Origin: Woodsholea maritima DSM 17123 | GTDB lineage: Bacteria > Pseudomonadota > Alphaproteobacteria > Caulobacterales > Maricaulaceae | Assembly (NCBI RefSeq): GCF_000382325.1 | Contig: NZ_KB908056.1 | Location: 935,148 to 999,147, forward strand | Reading direction: 5' to 3' | Length of the DNA stretch: 64,000 nt | In this document: positions 9,279 through 18,266 of the stretch, piece after piece | Position numbering within the stretch: position 1 is the stretch's first letter | Layout: every line of letters begins with the position of its first letter | Notes under the pieces: model-generated | The model's input: only the letters and a program-made list of their open reading frames with translations | What the model was told of the DNA's origin: nothing | Databases searched by the model: none | Made by a program: the position numbers and the translations under genes

Positions 9279-10232
9279 TTAAAACTCTATCGCTCCACCT
9301 TGGGGACCGGATAAGCGCCGACAGATATCGTCTAATTGCTCTAGATTGGTATAGCGTAAACGTACCTCACCGGCCTCGCCCTTGTGACGGATATCAATGT
9401 CGAGGCCAAGACGCTCAGCAAGGTCCACCTCCAAGGCCCGTGTATCGGCATCCTTATACCCACCGCCGCCCGAGTTGGACCGCGCACCATTCACAGCGGG
9501 TGTTTTAGGGTTGATGGCTTCACGCGCCAGGGCTTCCGCGGCCCGCACTGACAGGCCCTGCTCCATCACCTGAACCGCCAAAGCGGCAGGATCGGGGGCA
9601 CTGGCGATGGCGCGCGCATGACCGGCGGTGATTTTACCCGCTTGCAACATATCCAGCACCGGATCCGGCAAAGCTAAGAGGCGCAAAGTATTGGCCACAT
9701 GCACCCGGCTTTTACCCACGGCCTTGGCCACATCTTCTTGAGTATGGCCAAAGCGCTCGGTCAATTGACGAAAGGCACGCGCCTCTTCCACCGGATTAAG
9801 ATCAGAGCGCTGGACGTTTTCAACGATCGCGACTTCTAAGGTCTCGCGATCCGTAAGCTCACGGATCAAGCAAGGCACTTCATGCAAGTGCGCACGTTGA
9901 GAGGCGCGCCAACGCCGCTCACCCGCAACGATCTGATAGCGCGAAGGATCCTTCGGCAAAGGCCGCACCAGGATCGGCTGCAACAGGCCTTTATCTGCGA
10001 TCGACTGGGCCAGCTCTTCCAACTCTGACTCGGTAAAAATCCGGCGCGGCTGATCGGGATTGGCTTCCAAAAGATCAATCGGCAGAACGCGAACGCCCGC
10101 GCCAGAATGTTCGCTTGTGCGCGCTGAAGGCTCACCATGATCCATGCTATCGCGCATCGCCTCGGCATCTGCGCCTTCACCCAATAAAGCCGATAGACCA
10201 CGGCCTAAGCCGCGAGAGCGTTCAACACTCAT
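9279..10232 (-). CDS. parB: Chromosome partitioning protein ParB
   Basis: 317 aa CTPase clamp that loads at parS and spreads. Order: basic N-terminus (RGLGRGLSALLG, the ParA-stimulating peptide), ParB/Srx CTP-binding domain with QPRRIF, GERRWRAS and ENVQRSDLNPVEEA, an HTH domain with GKSRVHVANTLRLLALP, and a C-terminal dimerisation domain. The start ATG overlaps the parA stop, so translation is coupled. Its likely binding sites, five parS copies, lie just upstream at 11.6-15.3 kb. Confidence 0.97.
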   Translation of the reverse strand: MSVERSRGLGRGLSALLGEGADAEAMRDSMDHGEPSARTSEHSGAGVRVLPIDLLEANPDQPRRIFTESELEELAQSIADKGLLQPILVRPLPKDPSRYQIVAGERRWRASQRAHLHEVPCLIRELTDRETLEVAIVENVQRSDLNPVEEARAFRQLTERFGHTQEDVAKAVGKSRVHVANTLRLLALPDPVLDMLQAGKITAGHARAIASAPDPAALAVQVMEQGLSVRAAEALAREAINPKTPAVNGARSNSGGGGYKDADTRALEVDLAERLGLDIDIRHKGEAGEVRLRYTNLEQLDDICRRLSGPQGGAIEF

Positions 10233-11059
10233 GCTGAGGCTCCTTCAAGAGAGCGTTCCTGGCGCACCACTTCTTTGGCCAGCGAGATATAGGCTTGCGC
10301 GCCGGTACACGCCAAATCATAAAGAATGACAGGCTTACCAAAGGATGGGGCCTCAGAAATACGCACATTGCGCGGGATCATGGTCTGATAGACTTTATCG
10401 CCAAAATGCGTGCGCACATCTTCCGCCACCTGGCCGGAAAGGTTATTGCGCTTATCATACATGGTCAAAAGCACGCCCTGGATATCGAGATCCTTGTTGA
10501 GATTGCCCTTCACCAGATCAATCGTGCGCATCAATTGGCTGAGGCCTTCTAGCGCGAAGAACTCACACTGCAAGGGCACCAAAACACTGTTCGACGCCGT
10601 CATCGCATTGACCGTCAACAGATTAAGCGAAGGCGGACAATCAATCAGGATATAATCGCAATGCGCACCCTTGGCCTTTAACGTCCGGCGAAAACGCTCA
10701 ATCCCATGGCGCAGGCGATAGGAACGGCGCGGCGCATTGGCAAGCTCCAGCTCAGCGCCTGAGAGATCGACATCAGAGGGAATGATCGACAGGCCAGGCA
10801 CGGCCGTATCTACCAAAGCCTCTTCCATGGGCCGCTCAGAGACCAAAATATCGTAGGACGTGGCCTTACGCTCCGAGCGCGGCACGCCCAAACCGGTGGA
10901 GGCATTGCCCTGGGGATCCAAATCCAGCACCAGAACACTTTTGCCAATGGCCGCCAAAGCGGTTGCCAGATTGATGGCCGTCGTGGTCTTGCCCACACCG
11001 CCCTTTTGGTTGGCGATGGAAATGACTTTTGGAGGACCGGAAACGGGTTCAGCGGACAC
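10229..11059 (-). CDS. parA: Chromosome partitioning ATPase ParA
   Basis: Deviant Walker ATPase that moves the ParB-parS complex. KGGVGKTTTAINLA is the Walker A motif with its signature lysine; DLDPQGNASTGLG and DCPPSLNLLTVNA are the Walker A' and B regions. I prefer the GTG at 11059 (276 aa) over the upstream ATG at 11092 because an AAGG sequence sits 8-11 bases before the GTG and Caulobacter-type ParA proteins begin close to this point. It overlaps the end of rsmG by 11 bases. Confidence 0.95.
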   Translation of the reverse strand: MSAEPVSGPPKVISIANQKGGVGKTTTAINLATALAAIGKSVLVLDLDPQGNASTGLGVPRSERKATSYDILVSERPMEEALVDTAVPGLSIIPSDVDLSGAELELANAPRRSYRLRHGIERFRRTLKAKGAHCDYILIDCPPSLNLLTVNAMTASNSVLVPLQCEFFALEGLSQLMRTIDLVKGNLNKDLDIQGVLLTMYDKRNNLSGQVAEDVRTHFGDKVYQTMIPRNVRISEAPSFGKPVILYDLACTGAQAYISLAKEVVRQERSLEGASA

Positions 11060-11681
11060 GGCGGAGCCTTTCAATTTTGAGAATGGCAGCATCAGGTGAG
11101 GTCATACTCGGTAACACCTCTAACTCAAAACTCCAGCTTTTCTGGGCTTCAGTCAATTCTTCTTTATGCTTTGCGCCCTTTGGAAACAAACAAATTGCAC
11201 CCCGCTTGGCGAAGGGCTCGGCATAGCTCAGCAATTTATCTAAAGACGCCATAGCGCGCGCGGTCACCACATCAAATGTCAGGTCTTTATCCAGGCTTTC
11301 CGCACGGATCGCCAAAGCCCGCGCCGGGGCTCCCGTCGCTTCTATAACCTGTTTCAAGAACGCCGTTTTTTTATGAATAGATTCCACCAGCACCACTTCG
11401 CTCTCAGGCTCGGCTTGCGCTTTCAACAGAAAAGCAATCGCAAGACCGGGAAAGCCCGCGCCCGCGCCCAGATCCAGCCAGCGCTTGGCCTGGGGTGCGT
11501 GATTAAACACCTGCACACTGTCATAGGCATGGCGAAACCAGAAGTCTGGCAAGGTTGAACGCCCGACTAAATTGGTTACCGCATTGGTCTCCACCAACAG
11601 GTCATACCAGGTTTGAAAATTGTCGAGCGTTTCACGTGAAACATTCGTTGCTTCTAAAAAGGCGGATTTATCGAAGCTCAT
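11049..11681 (-). CDS. rsmG: 16S rRNA (guanine527-N7)-methyltransferase RsmG
   Basis: 210 aa SAM-dependent methyltransferase (GidB). Motif I is LDLGAGAGFPGLAIA; VVLVESIHKKTAFLK and VVTARAMASLDKLLSYA follow. It methylates G527 of 16S rRNA. It sits in the conserved mnmE-mnmG-rsmG-parA-parB order, and a perfect parS site is embedded in its 5' coding region (11629-11642). Confidence 0.96.
   Translation of the reverse strand: MSFDKSAFLEATNVSRETLDNFQTWYDLLVETNAVTNLVGRSTLPDFWFRHAYDSVQVFNHAPQAKRWLDLGAGAGFPGLAIAFLLKAQAEPESEVVLVESIHKKTAFLKQVIEATGAPARALAIRAESLDKDLTFDVVTARAMASLDKLLSYAEPFAKRGAICLFPKGAKHKEELTEAQKSWSFELEVLPSMTSPDAAILKIERLRRVR
11629..11642. promoter_or_regulatory. parS site 1 (inside rsmG)
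   Basis: Perfect 14-bp palindrome GTTTCACGTGAAAC, the ParB-binding centromere sequence of alphaproteobacteria, within the first codons of rsmG. Confidence 0.95.
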
Positions 11682-11704
11682 CGCCCCTTCCCCATTCTTA
11701 TTCT

Positions 11705-13597
11705 TTAAGAGGCTTGTTTGGAATGCCGCTTGAGATGGGCCAAAAGTGCTGTCAAAGCCCCGGGCGTAACGCCTTCGATACGGCCCGCTTGTCCCAAAGT
11801 GGCCGGACGTGCCTTGATCAGCTTTTCACGCACTTCATTCGAAAGCCCGCCCACGCCAGAGTAATCGAAATCTTGCGGAATGCGTACACCTTCATCGCGT
11901 TGGAAAGCGAGGATATCCGCCTTCTGGCGCTCAATAAAACCATCATAGATCGCATCAATTTTGACCTGCTCGACAATCTCATCAGACCAGCCCGTCATTT
12001 CTGGCCAGATCTTTGCCAAGTCCGCCCATTCAATCGTGGGATAGGCCAAAAGGTCCAGCGCCGTGCGGCGCTTGCCATCTTGGTTGAGGCTCAAGCCCAT
12101 TTTCTGCGCTTCATTCGGGGTCAGACTATGGCCCGCCATAAATTTACGCGCCAGAGTGAGCGCTGCCATCTTGGTCGTAAACCGCGTTTCACGTGAAACA
12201 CTGACCGCGTTCAGGGTAATACCCTTCGCCGTAAGGCGTTGATCGGCATTGTCCGCGCGCAGCGTCAACCGATACTCAGCACGCGATGTAAACATGCGAT
12301 AAGGCTCACTGACACCGCGTGTAATCAGGTCATCGATCATCACGCCAATATAGGCTTCAGAGCGATCAAGAATAAAGGGATCAGAGCCCGCCACCTGAAG
12401 CGCGGCATTAAAGCCCGCCATCAGACCTTGCGCGCCCGCTTCCTCATACCCCGTGGTACCATTGATCTGCCCAGCGAGATAAAGCCGCGGCAAGGCGCGA
12501 ACCTCTAAAGTCGCTTTCAACTCGCGCGGATCAACATAATCATATTCGATGGCGTAGGCGTAGCGCTTAACCTTCACCGCTTCTAAACCGGGAATGGTCC
12601 GCAAGAACGCATCTTGGACCGGGATCGGCAGCGAAGTAGAAATCCCATTGGGATAAACCGTGTCATCATCCAGACCCTCTGGCTCCAGAAAAATCTGGTG
12701 CGAGGTGCGATCCGCAAAACGCACGACCTTATCTTCAATCGACGGGCAATAGCGTGGACCGCGACCAGAGATAGACCCACTATAAACCGCAGACTGGGCG
12801 AGATTATCGGCAATGATCTGATGGGTCGCTTCAGTGGTGCGTGTAATGCCACACGCAATTTGCGGCACGGTGATGACATCATTCATGAAGGAGAAGGGCA
12901 CAGGCGTCTTATCCGCCTCTTGCATTTCCAAACTCGCCCAATCAATCGAATGCGTATCAAGGCGCGCCGGCGTTCCGGTCTTCAAGCGCCCCATAGAAAG
13001 GCCAAGACCGTAAAGACGATCAGAGAGTCCAATCGCGGGCTGATCGCCCTCTCGGCCCGCCGGAATACGTTCCTCGCCGCGATGAATGATGCCCTTCAAG
13101 AAAGTACCGGTCGTGAGCACCACAGCCCCCGCGCGATAGGCATGGCCTGCGCCATCTATCACACCGCGACATTCACCCTCCACAATGATCAAATCTTCAG
13201 CAGCAGCCGCACAGATTGACAGATTGTCCGTCTCGCGAAGCGCCTTTGCCATGGCCTGTTTATAAAGCTTACGATCCGATTGCGTGCGCGGACCGCGTAC
13301 AGCCGGACCTTTTGAAGCGTTGAGCATCCGGAATTGAATGCCGGAGGCATCGCTGACCCGGCCCATCACCCCATCAAGCGCATCAATCTCTCGCACCAAA
13401 TGGCCTTTGCCCAAGCCGCCAATCGCCGGATTGCACGACATCTCGCCAATCGTTTCGATACGATGGGTCAGCAACAGGGTCTTGGCACCGATGCGCGCAG
13501 CGGCACTGGCCGCTTCACAGCCCGCATGGCCGCCACCAATGACAATCACATCCCATTCCTGGGAGTGTGCGTGAGAAGGAGAGAGAGCGTCTATCAT
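11705..13597 (-). CDS. mnmG: tRNA U34 carboxymethylaminomethyl synthesis protein MnmG
   Basis: 630 aa FAD protein (GidA) that with MnmE installs cmnm5 at tRNA wobble uridine 34. The dinucleotide motif is [14 protein letters not shown], followed by [19 protein letters not shown], the GTFLKG motif and the C-terminal MnmE-interacting domain. The frame is open to 13684, but the ATG at 13597 gives the family's N-terminus and matches the 629-aa E. coli protein. A perfect parS site lies within the gene at 12186. Confidence 0.97.
   Translation of the reverse strand: MIDALSPSHAHSQEWDVIVIGGGHAGCEAASAAARIGAKTLLLTHRIETIGEMSCNPAIGGLGKGHLVREIDALDGVMGRVSDASGIQFRMLNASKGPAVRGPRTQSDRKLYKQAMAKALRETDNLSICAAAAEDLIIVEGECRGVIDGAGHAYRAGAVVLTTGTFLKGIIHRGEERIPAGREGDQPAIGLSDRLYGLGLSMGRLKTGTPARLDTHSIDWASLEMQEADKTPVPFSFMNDVITVPQIACGITRTTEATHQIIADNLAQSAVYSGSISGRGPRYCPSIEDKVVRFADRTSHQIFLEPEGLDDDTVYPNGISTSLPIPVQDAFLRTIPGLEAVKVKRYAYAIEYDYVDPRELKATLEVRALPRLYLAGQINGTTGYEEAGAQGLMAGFNAALQVAGSDPFILDRSEAYIGVMIDDLITRGVSEPYRMFTSRAEYRLTLRADNADQRLTAKGITLNAVSVSRETRFTTKMAALTLARKFMAGHSLTPNEAQKMGLSLNQDGKRRTALDLLAYPTIEWADLAKIWPEMTGWSDEIVEQVKIDAIYDGFIERQKADILAFQRDEGVRIPQDFDYSGVGGLSNEVREKLIKARPATLGQAGRIEGVTPGALTALLAHLKRHSKQAS
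12186..12199. promoter_or_regulatory. parS site 2 (inside mnmG)
   Basis: Perfect GTTTCACGTGAAAC palindrome within the mnmG coding region, encoding part of the sequence VSRETRF. Confidence 0.95.
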
Positions 13598-13701
13598 AGG
13601 GGCCTTATACCCGATTTCTAATGCCAAGCCCATCCTGAACCCGCCAGATCGTTTCATCTGGGCGCTGCGCGCACAGGCGCGCACGGGTCAGACCGAGTAG
13701 T

Positions 13702-13715
13702 GTTTCACGTGAAAC
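13702..13715. promoter_or_regulatory. parS site 3 (between mnmE and mnmG)
   Basis: Perfect palindrome, extended to the full 16-mer TGTTTCACGTGAAACA at 13701-13716. It is the only perfect 16-bp copy in the window and lies just after the mnmE stop. Confidence 0.97.
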
Positions 13716-13721
13716 ATTGCA

Positions 13722-15056
13722 CTACTTCCCGATGCAGAACTGGGAGAAGACCCGATCAAGGACATCTTCTACATCCACCCGCCCTGTGAGGCTTTCAAGA
13801 GCCCGCAGTGCACGATGAACCTCTGCCCCAGCCAGTTCAGGGAGATATGATAATTGCGCCTCAGCACTCATCAGAGCGGACAGCGCAGCCTCCACCGCAT
13901 GGCGGTGACGAGCGCGGGACAATGCCGGAAACGCCCTTGAAGATAAACGCTTTTGTACAGTTAAATCGAGCCAATCCTCAAGCTTTTGCAGTCCCTCGCC
14001 CGATTGTGCGGAGACGGTGAAAACAGCGCCTTCAAAGCCGGGGAGTTCAGTGGATCCGCCAAGAGCCAAATCTGCCTTATTGAGCACCACAGCATCGCCT
14101 TCACGCAAATGCATCAAGGCCTCAGCCCTTGGCGTTTCACGTGAAACATCGATGATCAACAGCCGCAAATCCGCATCTTCCGCTTTAGCCAGCGCCCGGC
14201 GTATCCCTTCGGCTTCTACAATATCTGCGGCTTCTCGCAATCCCGCCGTGTCGGCAAGAACAACGGGGAAGCCAGCGCGGATCTGGCGCACTTCGACAAT
14301 GTCACGCGTGGTGCCGGGAATATCCGTGACAATCGCTGCTTCGCGTTTTGAGAGCGCATTCAGCAGCGAGCTCTTACCGGCATTGGGTTCACCGATGAGG
14401 GCAATGGTAAAGCCATCGCGCACGCGCTCGCCGCGGTGATCATCATCAAGATGCAGACGCAGGGCCGCAATCACGCGGGCCAGATCTCCACCAGCGGTAT
14501 GGGCCAAATGATCGGGAACATCGCCTTCATCGGGGAAATCAATCTCGCCCTCAATGGCCGCCAGTACGGTGATTAAATCCTCGCGCCAGCCCTCATAAAG
14601 CGTCTTCAAGGCCCCCGTCATCTGCGCCAGAGCTTGGGCGCGTTGACCCTCAGTCTCGGCATCAATCAGATCGGCCAGCCCTTCCGCCTCGGTCAAATCC
14701 ATCTTGCCATTTTCAAAGGCGCGCCGCGTAAACTGACCCGCTTCGGCCGGGATCCCACCTGCGGCACGGATCGCGTCGAGTGCGGCCTCAATCACCGCCG
14801 GGCCGCCATGGAGTTGAAGCTCTCCACAATCTTCCCCGGTAAAGCTCGATGGCGCAGGAAACCACAACACCAAGCCCTGATCAAACACCTCACCGGCAGC
14901 GGTTTTGAGGGCCGATAAATGCGCACGACGCGGTGTGGGCAAAGCCGTGCCCATTAAAGTCTCTAGGATCGCACCCGTCTTGGGGCCAGATATGCGAATA
15001 ACAGCCACACCGGCACGCCCCGGCGCACTGGCCAGGGCAAAGATCGTATCCGTCAA
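13722..15056 (-). CDS. mnmE: tRNA modification GTPase MnmE
   Basis: 444 aa (TrmE). N-terminal folate-binding domain (IFALASAPGRAGVAVIRISG), helical domain, an inserted G domain with GEPNAGKSSLLNAL, DTAGLRE and NKADL, and the invariant C-terminal FCIGK with the catalytic cysteine. Partner of MnmG in U34 modification. The start codon is TTG at 15056; a GAGGAC Shine-Dalgarno sequence 6-11 bases before it lies in the end of the DUF6489 gene, so expression is coupled. parS site 4 is inside the G-domain region. Confidence 0.96.
   Translation of the reverse strand: MTDTIFALASAPGRAGVAVIRISGPKTGAILETLMGTALPTPRRAHLSALKTAAGEVFDQGLVLWFPAPSSFTGEDCGELQLHGGPAVIEAALDAIRAAGGIPAEAGQFTRRAFENGKMDLTEAEGLADLIDAETEGQRAQALAQMTGALKTLYEGWREDLITVLAAIEGEIDFPDEGDVPDHLAHTAGGDLARVIAALRLHLDDDHRGERVRDGFTIALIGEPNAGKSSLLNALSKREAAIVTDIPGTTRDIVEVRQIRAGFPVVLADTAGLREAADIVEAEGIRRALAKAEDADLRLLIIDVSRETPRAEALMHLREGDAVVLNKADLALGGSTELPGFEGAVFTVSAQSGEGLQKLEDWLDLTVQKRLSSRAFPALSRARHRHAVEAALSALMSAEAQLSYLPELAGAEVHRALRALESLTGRVDVEDVLDRVFSQFCIGK
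14134..14147. promoter_or_regulatory. parS site 4 (inside mnmE)
   Basis: Perfect GTTTCACGTGAAAC palindrome in the mnmE coding sequence, again read as VSRET. Confidence 0.95.
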
Positions 15057-15059
15057 GGC

Positions 15060-15302
15060 TTAGTCCTCAGAGCGTTTAGTCGATGCCGCCTGAGTGAAGA
15101 GAGCGAACATCTGCTTTTGCATCTCACCGCCCATGGACATCCAATTGCGCATCAAAGCCTCTGGCTCCAGCGCATCCATATTGGCTTCCATACGCCGACC
15201 CATCTCTTCCACCAGCTTATCATTCAAAGGCTCGATATTGGGCAGGCCAAAAAACGCACGCGCCTCAGCCGGGCTACATTCGATATCAATTTTAACCTTC
15301 AT
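15060..15302 (-). CDS. DUF6489 family protein
   Basis: 80 aa, acidic and helical, with VKIDIECSPAEARAFFGLPN at the N-terminus and NWMSMGGEMQKQMFALF later. It matches the short alphaproteobacterial DUF6489 family, of unknown function. I chose the ATG at 15302 over the GTG at 15305; GAGGGCGG lies just upstream. It ends three bases before the mnmE start codon, so the two are cotranscribed. Confidence 0.8.
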   Translation of the reverse strand: MKVKIDIECSPAEARAFFGLPNIEPLNDKLVEEMGRRMEANMDALEPEALMRNWMSMGGEMQKQMFALFTQAASTKRSED

Positions 15303-15323
15303 CACCGCCCTCGTCTCGATTAG

Positions 15324-15339
15324 TGTTCCACGTGAAACA
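15324..15339. promoter_or_regulatory. parS site 5 (one mismatch, intergenic)
   Basis: TGTTCCACGTGAAACA differs from the perfect 16-mer by one base (C for T at position 5). It lies in the 83-bp gap between DUF6489 and the dienelactone hydrolase gene and could double as part of that promoter region. Confidence 0.85.
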
Positions 15340-15385
15340 ACAATAGCACGCCTTGTGCCCCTGTCCCTAGATAAGGATGTAGATC

Positions 15386-16072
15386 TTGGCTGGTCAATAT
15401 ATCGATATTCCCACCACGGATGGTTCCAACTTTAAAGCGTATAAGGAGGGCTCTGGCCCCATCATCCTGGTGATCCAAGAAATCTTTGGCATTAATGGTG
15501 TGATGCGCGAAACCTGTACCCGGCTCGCGAGTGAGGGTTTTACAGCGCTCTGCCCCGATCTTTTTCATCAGTTTGAACCGGGTATAGAGCTCGATGATCA
15601 TAACCCTGAGGATTTAAAACAGGCTTTTGCCTATTTCGCACACTTCAATATCGATCATGGCCTACGCGATATCGCCGCAACCCTCGCCCATTCACGCACC
15701 CTGCAGGCGGGAAAGGTTGGCGCGATGGGGTTTTGCTTAGGCGGCTATCTCGCCTATCGCACCGCCACAGATACCGATTGTGATGCGGTTGTCGGCTTTT
15801 ATGGCGTGGGCATTGAAAACATGCTGACCAAGGCCGAAGCCATTCGTCATCCCCTGATGTTGCACACCGCCGGTCAAGACGAATATGTCCCGCATGAGGC
15901 CCAATCGAAAATTCATCGCGTGCTCGACACCCATGACTTTGTCACACTTTATGATTATCCCGAACGCGACCACGCCTTTGCGCGCCCGGATGGAGCCCAT
16001 TTTCATCAGGATGATGCAAAGACCGCCTATCAACGAAGCTTTGATTTCTTCCGCACGCATTTGGGGGCATAA
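15386..16072 (+). CDS. Dienelactone hydrolase family protein
   Basis: 228 aa alpha/beta hydrolase. Catalytic Cys in GFCLGGYLAYR, Asp in TAGQDEYVP and His in YPERDHAFARP form the DLH triad. The natural substrate is unknown; genome-wide these are often carboxymethylenebutenolidase-like. The start is TTG at 15386, eight bases after AAGGA. The next gene starts two bases after the stop. Confidence 0.9.
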   Translation: MAGQYIDIPTTDGSNFKAYKEGSGPIILVIQEIFGINGVMRETCTRLASEGFTALCPDLFHQFEPGIELDDHNPEDLKQAFAYFAHFNIDHGLRDIAATLAHSRTLQAGKVGAMGFCLGGYLAYRTATDTDCDAVVGFYGVGIENMLTKAEAIRHPLMLHTAGQDEYVPHEAQSKIHRVLDTHDFVTLYDYPERDHAFARPDGAHFHQDDAKTAYQRSFDFFRTHLGA

Positions 16073-16074
16073 TA

Positions 16075-17034
16075 ATGATGCGTTCTTTCCTTCTCACATC
16101 CGCTTTGGGTCTTTGCGCCGCGCTAAGCGCCTGCTCTGAACCTGCACAAACTCAAAATCCAGTTGTTGATGCCCACGCGCCAGCCGCAATCGAGCACCAT
16201 AGTGACAACGCAAGTGAAGGGGCTTCACCTAGCCTCACCTTAGCCGATTTCATGGACTGCGCGCGGGAGCAAAATGTCACGCTGATCTCCGCCCACCGGG
16301 CCGGACCGCGTGCAGGTATTGCAGAAAACTCTCTCAGCGCGATCGCCGCATCCAGCGCAGATGGGGCCTATTTCTTTGAGATTGATGTGCGTCAATCCGC
16401 CGATGGTACGCTTTTCCTTCTCCATGATGAAACGCTTGATCGCACAACCAATGGCGAAGGCGAGGCCAGCGCTTTGACATGGGAGGCCCTCTCGCAACTG
16501 ACATTGATCGATGAAGAAGGTCAGCCGACTGAAGATCGTATTCCAACCTTGGCTGAAGCCCTCGCCGCCCTCGATGGCATCGGTATCGCCCAGCTCGACA
16601 TCAAGGGCGTGGACCCAGAAGTCATCGTCGCCAATGTACGTGAAGCGGGCGCTGAGGATCGGGTCCTTCTGATCAGCTACACTACCGAGCAAGCTTTGAC
16701 CCTGCACCATCTGGCCCCGGAAATGATGCTGTCTGCCGGAATGCGCGATGAGGCCGATCTGGAAGCGTTTAAAGCGGGCGATGTTGATCTTACCCGTATC
16801 GTCACCTGGTTGGGTCTGGGCCAAGGCAATCGGGAGTTTGACGCGCACCTGGCAGCAGAGGGTATCGAAACCAGCTATGCTGATTTCCGCGCCGAAAATG
16901 ATGCGGACTTCGATTATGTCGCCTTCGCGCACAATGGCGCAGAGATTATCTCGGTCGATAATGTCCCAGCGGCCAGTGCGGCCCTAGAGACCCGTTCGTC
17001 CCTGGATAATCTTCTAGCGCACTGCCCCGCTTAA
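16075..17034 (+). CDS. Glycerophosphodiester phosphodiesterase family lipoprotein
   Basis: 319 aa. Lipobox LSAC (Cys20), then an Ala/His-rich linker and a GDPD TIM barrel: ISAHRAGPRAGIAENSLSAI carries the HR and EN catalytic residues, FEIDVRQSADGTLFLLHDETLDR the ExD and catalytic HD pair. Predicted to be membrane-anchored in the periplasm, hydrolysing glycerophosphodiesters or related phosphodiesters. It is tightly linked to the dienelactone hydrolase gene (2 bp). A second secreted GDPD is at 47.3 kb. Confidence 0.85.
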   Translation: MMRSFLLTSALGLCAALSACSEPAQTQNPVVDAHAPAAIEHHSDNASEGASPSLTLADFMDCAREQNVTLISAHRAGPRAGIAENSLSAIAASSADGAYFFEIDVRQSADGTLFLLHDETLDRTTNGEGEASALTWEALSQLTLIDEEGQPTEDRIPTLAEALAALDGIGIAQLDIKGVDPEVIVANVREAGAEDRVLLISYTTEQALTLHHLAPEMMLSAGMRDEADLEAFKAGDVDLTRIVTWLGLGQGNREFDAHLAAEGIETSYADFRAENDADFDYVAFAHNGAEIISVDNVPAASAALETRSSLDNLLAHCPA

Positions 17035-17110
17035 ACCAATCATAACCCTGTGTCCCTGGTACGGACTTTGCGCTAAACTTTAGCCAAGGATCAAAAATCG
17101 GGGACACGCC

Positions 17111-18001
17111 ATGGGGGCACACACACAAGAAATTTTTCGCCTGATAAAGGCTGAATGGACACTCAAAAATATCGCCCTACTTGGGGGATATTGGCTTTTG
17201 ACCGTATTTTCTTTCGCCTTCGCCTTTTACATTGATGCCCTGCGCAATGAGTATCAAGGCGGCTATAGTCCCATTTTACAAGGCTTCGCTTTAGGCTTTA
17301 TGCCCTGGTTGATCTTTGCGATCCCACTCTTCTTCCGCGCCAGCCATCTTTTTAAAAATCCGAAACCTTTAGCCCTCATTGTCGCTATTTCATCAGGTTA
17401 TTTTGTCCTGATCTTCGCCCTTATTGTTCTTTATGCTAGCATCGTCTTTGGCGCGATGCGCGCCCAAGGTTTTCTGGGCTTCATCCAATCAACCCGCTTA
17501 CAAGACTGGATGTGGGATTTTGCCATGTTTGGTTTTGTCTATTTAGCCGGTTGTGTTCATGGCTTAAAACAGCGCGTGGAAGTTATTAAAACAGCGCGTG
17601 ATCAAATGCTCGAACAATTCGATGATCCGATCCGCTATTTACATACACACCCGCACAGCAACCTTGAGATGAATTCACATATTCATGTTCGCCATAATGA
17701 TCACAGCGAACGCATTACCATAAGCGATATTTTAGCCGTATCATCTCAAGCCAATTATGTCGCATTAATAACAGCAGAACGGGAAATCTTGCACCGTTCG
17801 ACGCTTACGAAAATAATGAAAGACCTTGTTGATCAGGGTTTCTTTCGAATACATCGCTCGCATATCGTGCGATTGAACGCGATTAAAACCCTTCAAGGGG
17901 GGCGCCATCCTCATGCGCTAACTTTAACCAGTGGTCATACATTTCCGGTGTCAGCACGCTATCGCTTAGGTTTATTAAACGCCTTAACTTCATCAACATA
18001 A
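17111..18001 (+). CDS. Membrane-anchored LytTR transcriptional regulator
   Basis: 296 aa. Four hydrophobic segments (about residues 20-41, 56-76, 88-112 and 134-152), a short linker, and a C-terminal LytTR DNA-binding domain (about 195-295) containing ITISDILAVSSQANYVALIT, LHRSTLTKIM and FFRIHRSHIVRLNAI. There is no receiver or kinase domain, so this is a one-component, membrane-tethered regulator. Its target is not evident; it may act on its own promoter in the 76-bp gap upstream. Confidence 0.88.
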   Translation: MGAHTQEIFRLIKAEWTLKNIALLGGYWLLTVFSFAFAFYIDALRNEYQGGYSPILQGFALGFMPWLIFAIPLFFRASHLFKNPKPLALIVAISSGYFVLIFALIVLYASIVFGAMRAQGFLGFIQSTRLQDWMWDFAMFGFVYLAGCVHGLKQRVEVIKTARDQMLEQFDDPIRYLHTHPHSNLEMNSHIHVRHNDHSERITISDILAVSSQANYVALITAEREILHRSTLTKIMKDLVDQGFFRIHRSHIVRLNAIKTLQGGRHPHALTLTSGHTFPVSARYRLGLLNALTSST

Positions 18002-18227
18002 GGTTGAATCTTCAAGATCTTTTTATTCTATCCCACCATCCCTTCATCCCGTCTTACTGAATTGTTATACCATTGTAACTCGCCGTTTATTCAGAGTTTA
18101 GCTAAGGTGCACGCGGAGATCCAGCTCGGGTAAATTTTGGATCTGGCAATAGCCTTTGATGATTTCCCACCTAGGCATCTGTTTAGGACTGGATTCTCCG
18201 ATCAGATACCTTTGCTGAGTTTGCAGC

Positions 18228-18260
18228 CAGGCGGGGCCAACCCCCGCCTGCTTTCTTTAC
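18228..18260. terminator. Bidirectional terminator between convergent genes
   Basis: CAGGCGGGG (18228-18236) and CCCCGCCTG (18242-18250) form a 9-bp stem with a 5-base loop, followed by CTTTCTTTAC on the plus strand. It lies between the LytTR gene and the convergent GST-like gene. The rest of the 265-bp gap shows nothing recognisable. Confidence 0.7.
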
Positions 18261-18266
18261 CCTCAT

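Noticed and set aside
11601-11611. A GGTCATACC match outside the origin, in rsmG
   Set aside because: It is a single copy within coding sequence; a chance match to a 9-bp core is expected, unlike the five-copy cluster at the origin.
13598-13684. N-terminal extension of MnmG to 13684
   Set aside because: The family N-terminus begins at the ATG at 13597 and the total then equals the known length; the extension is unrelated basic sequence.
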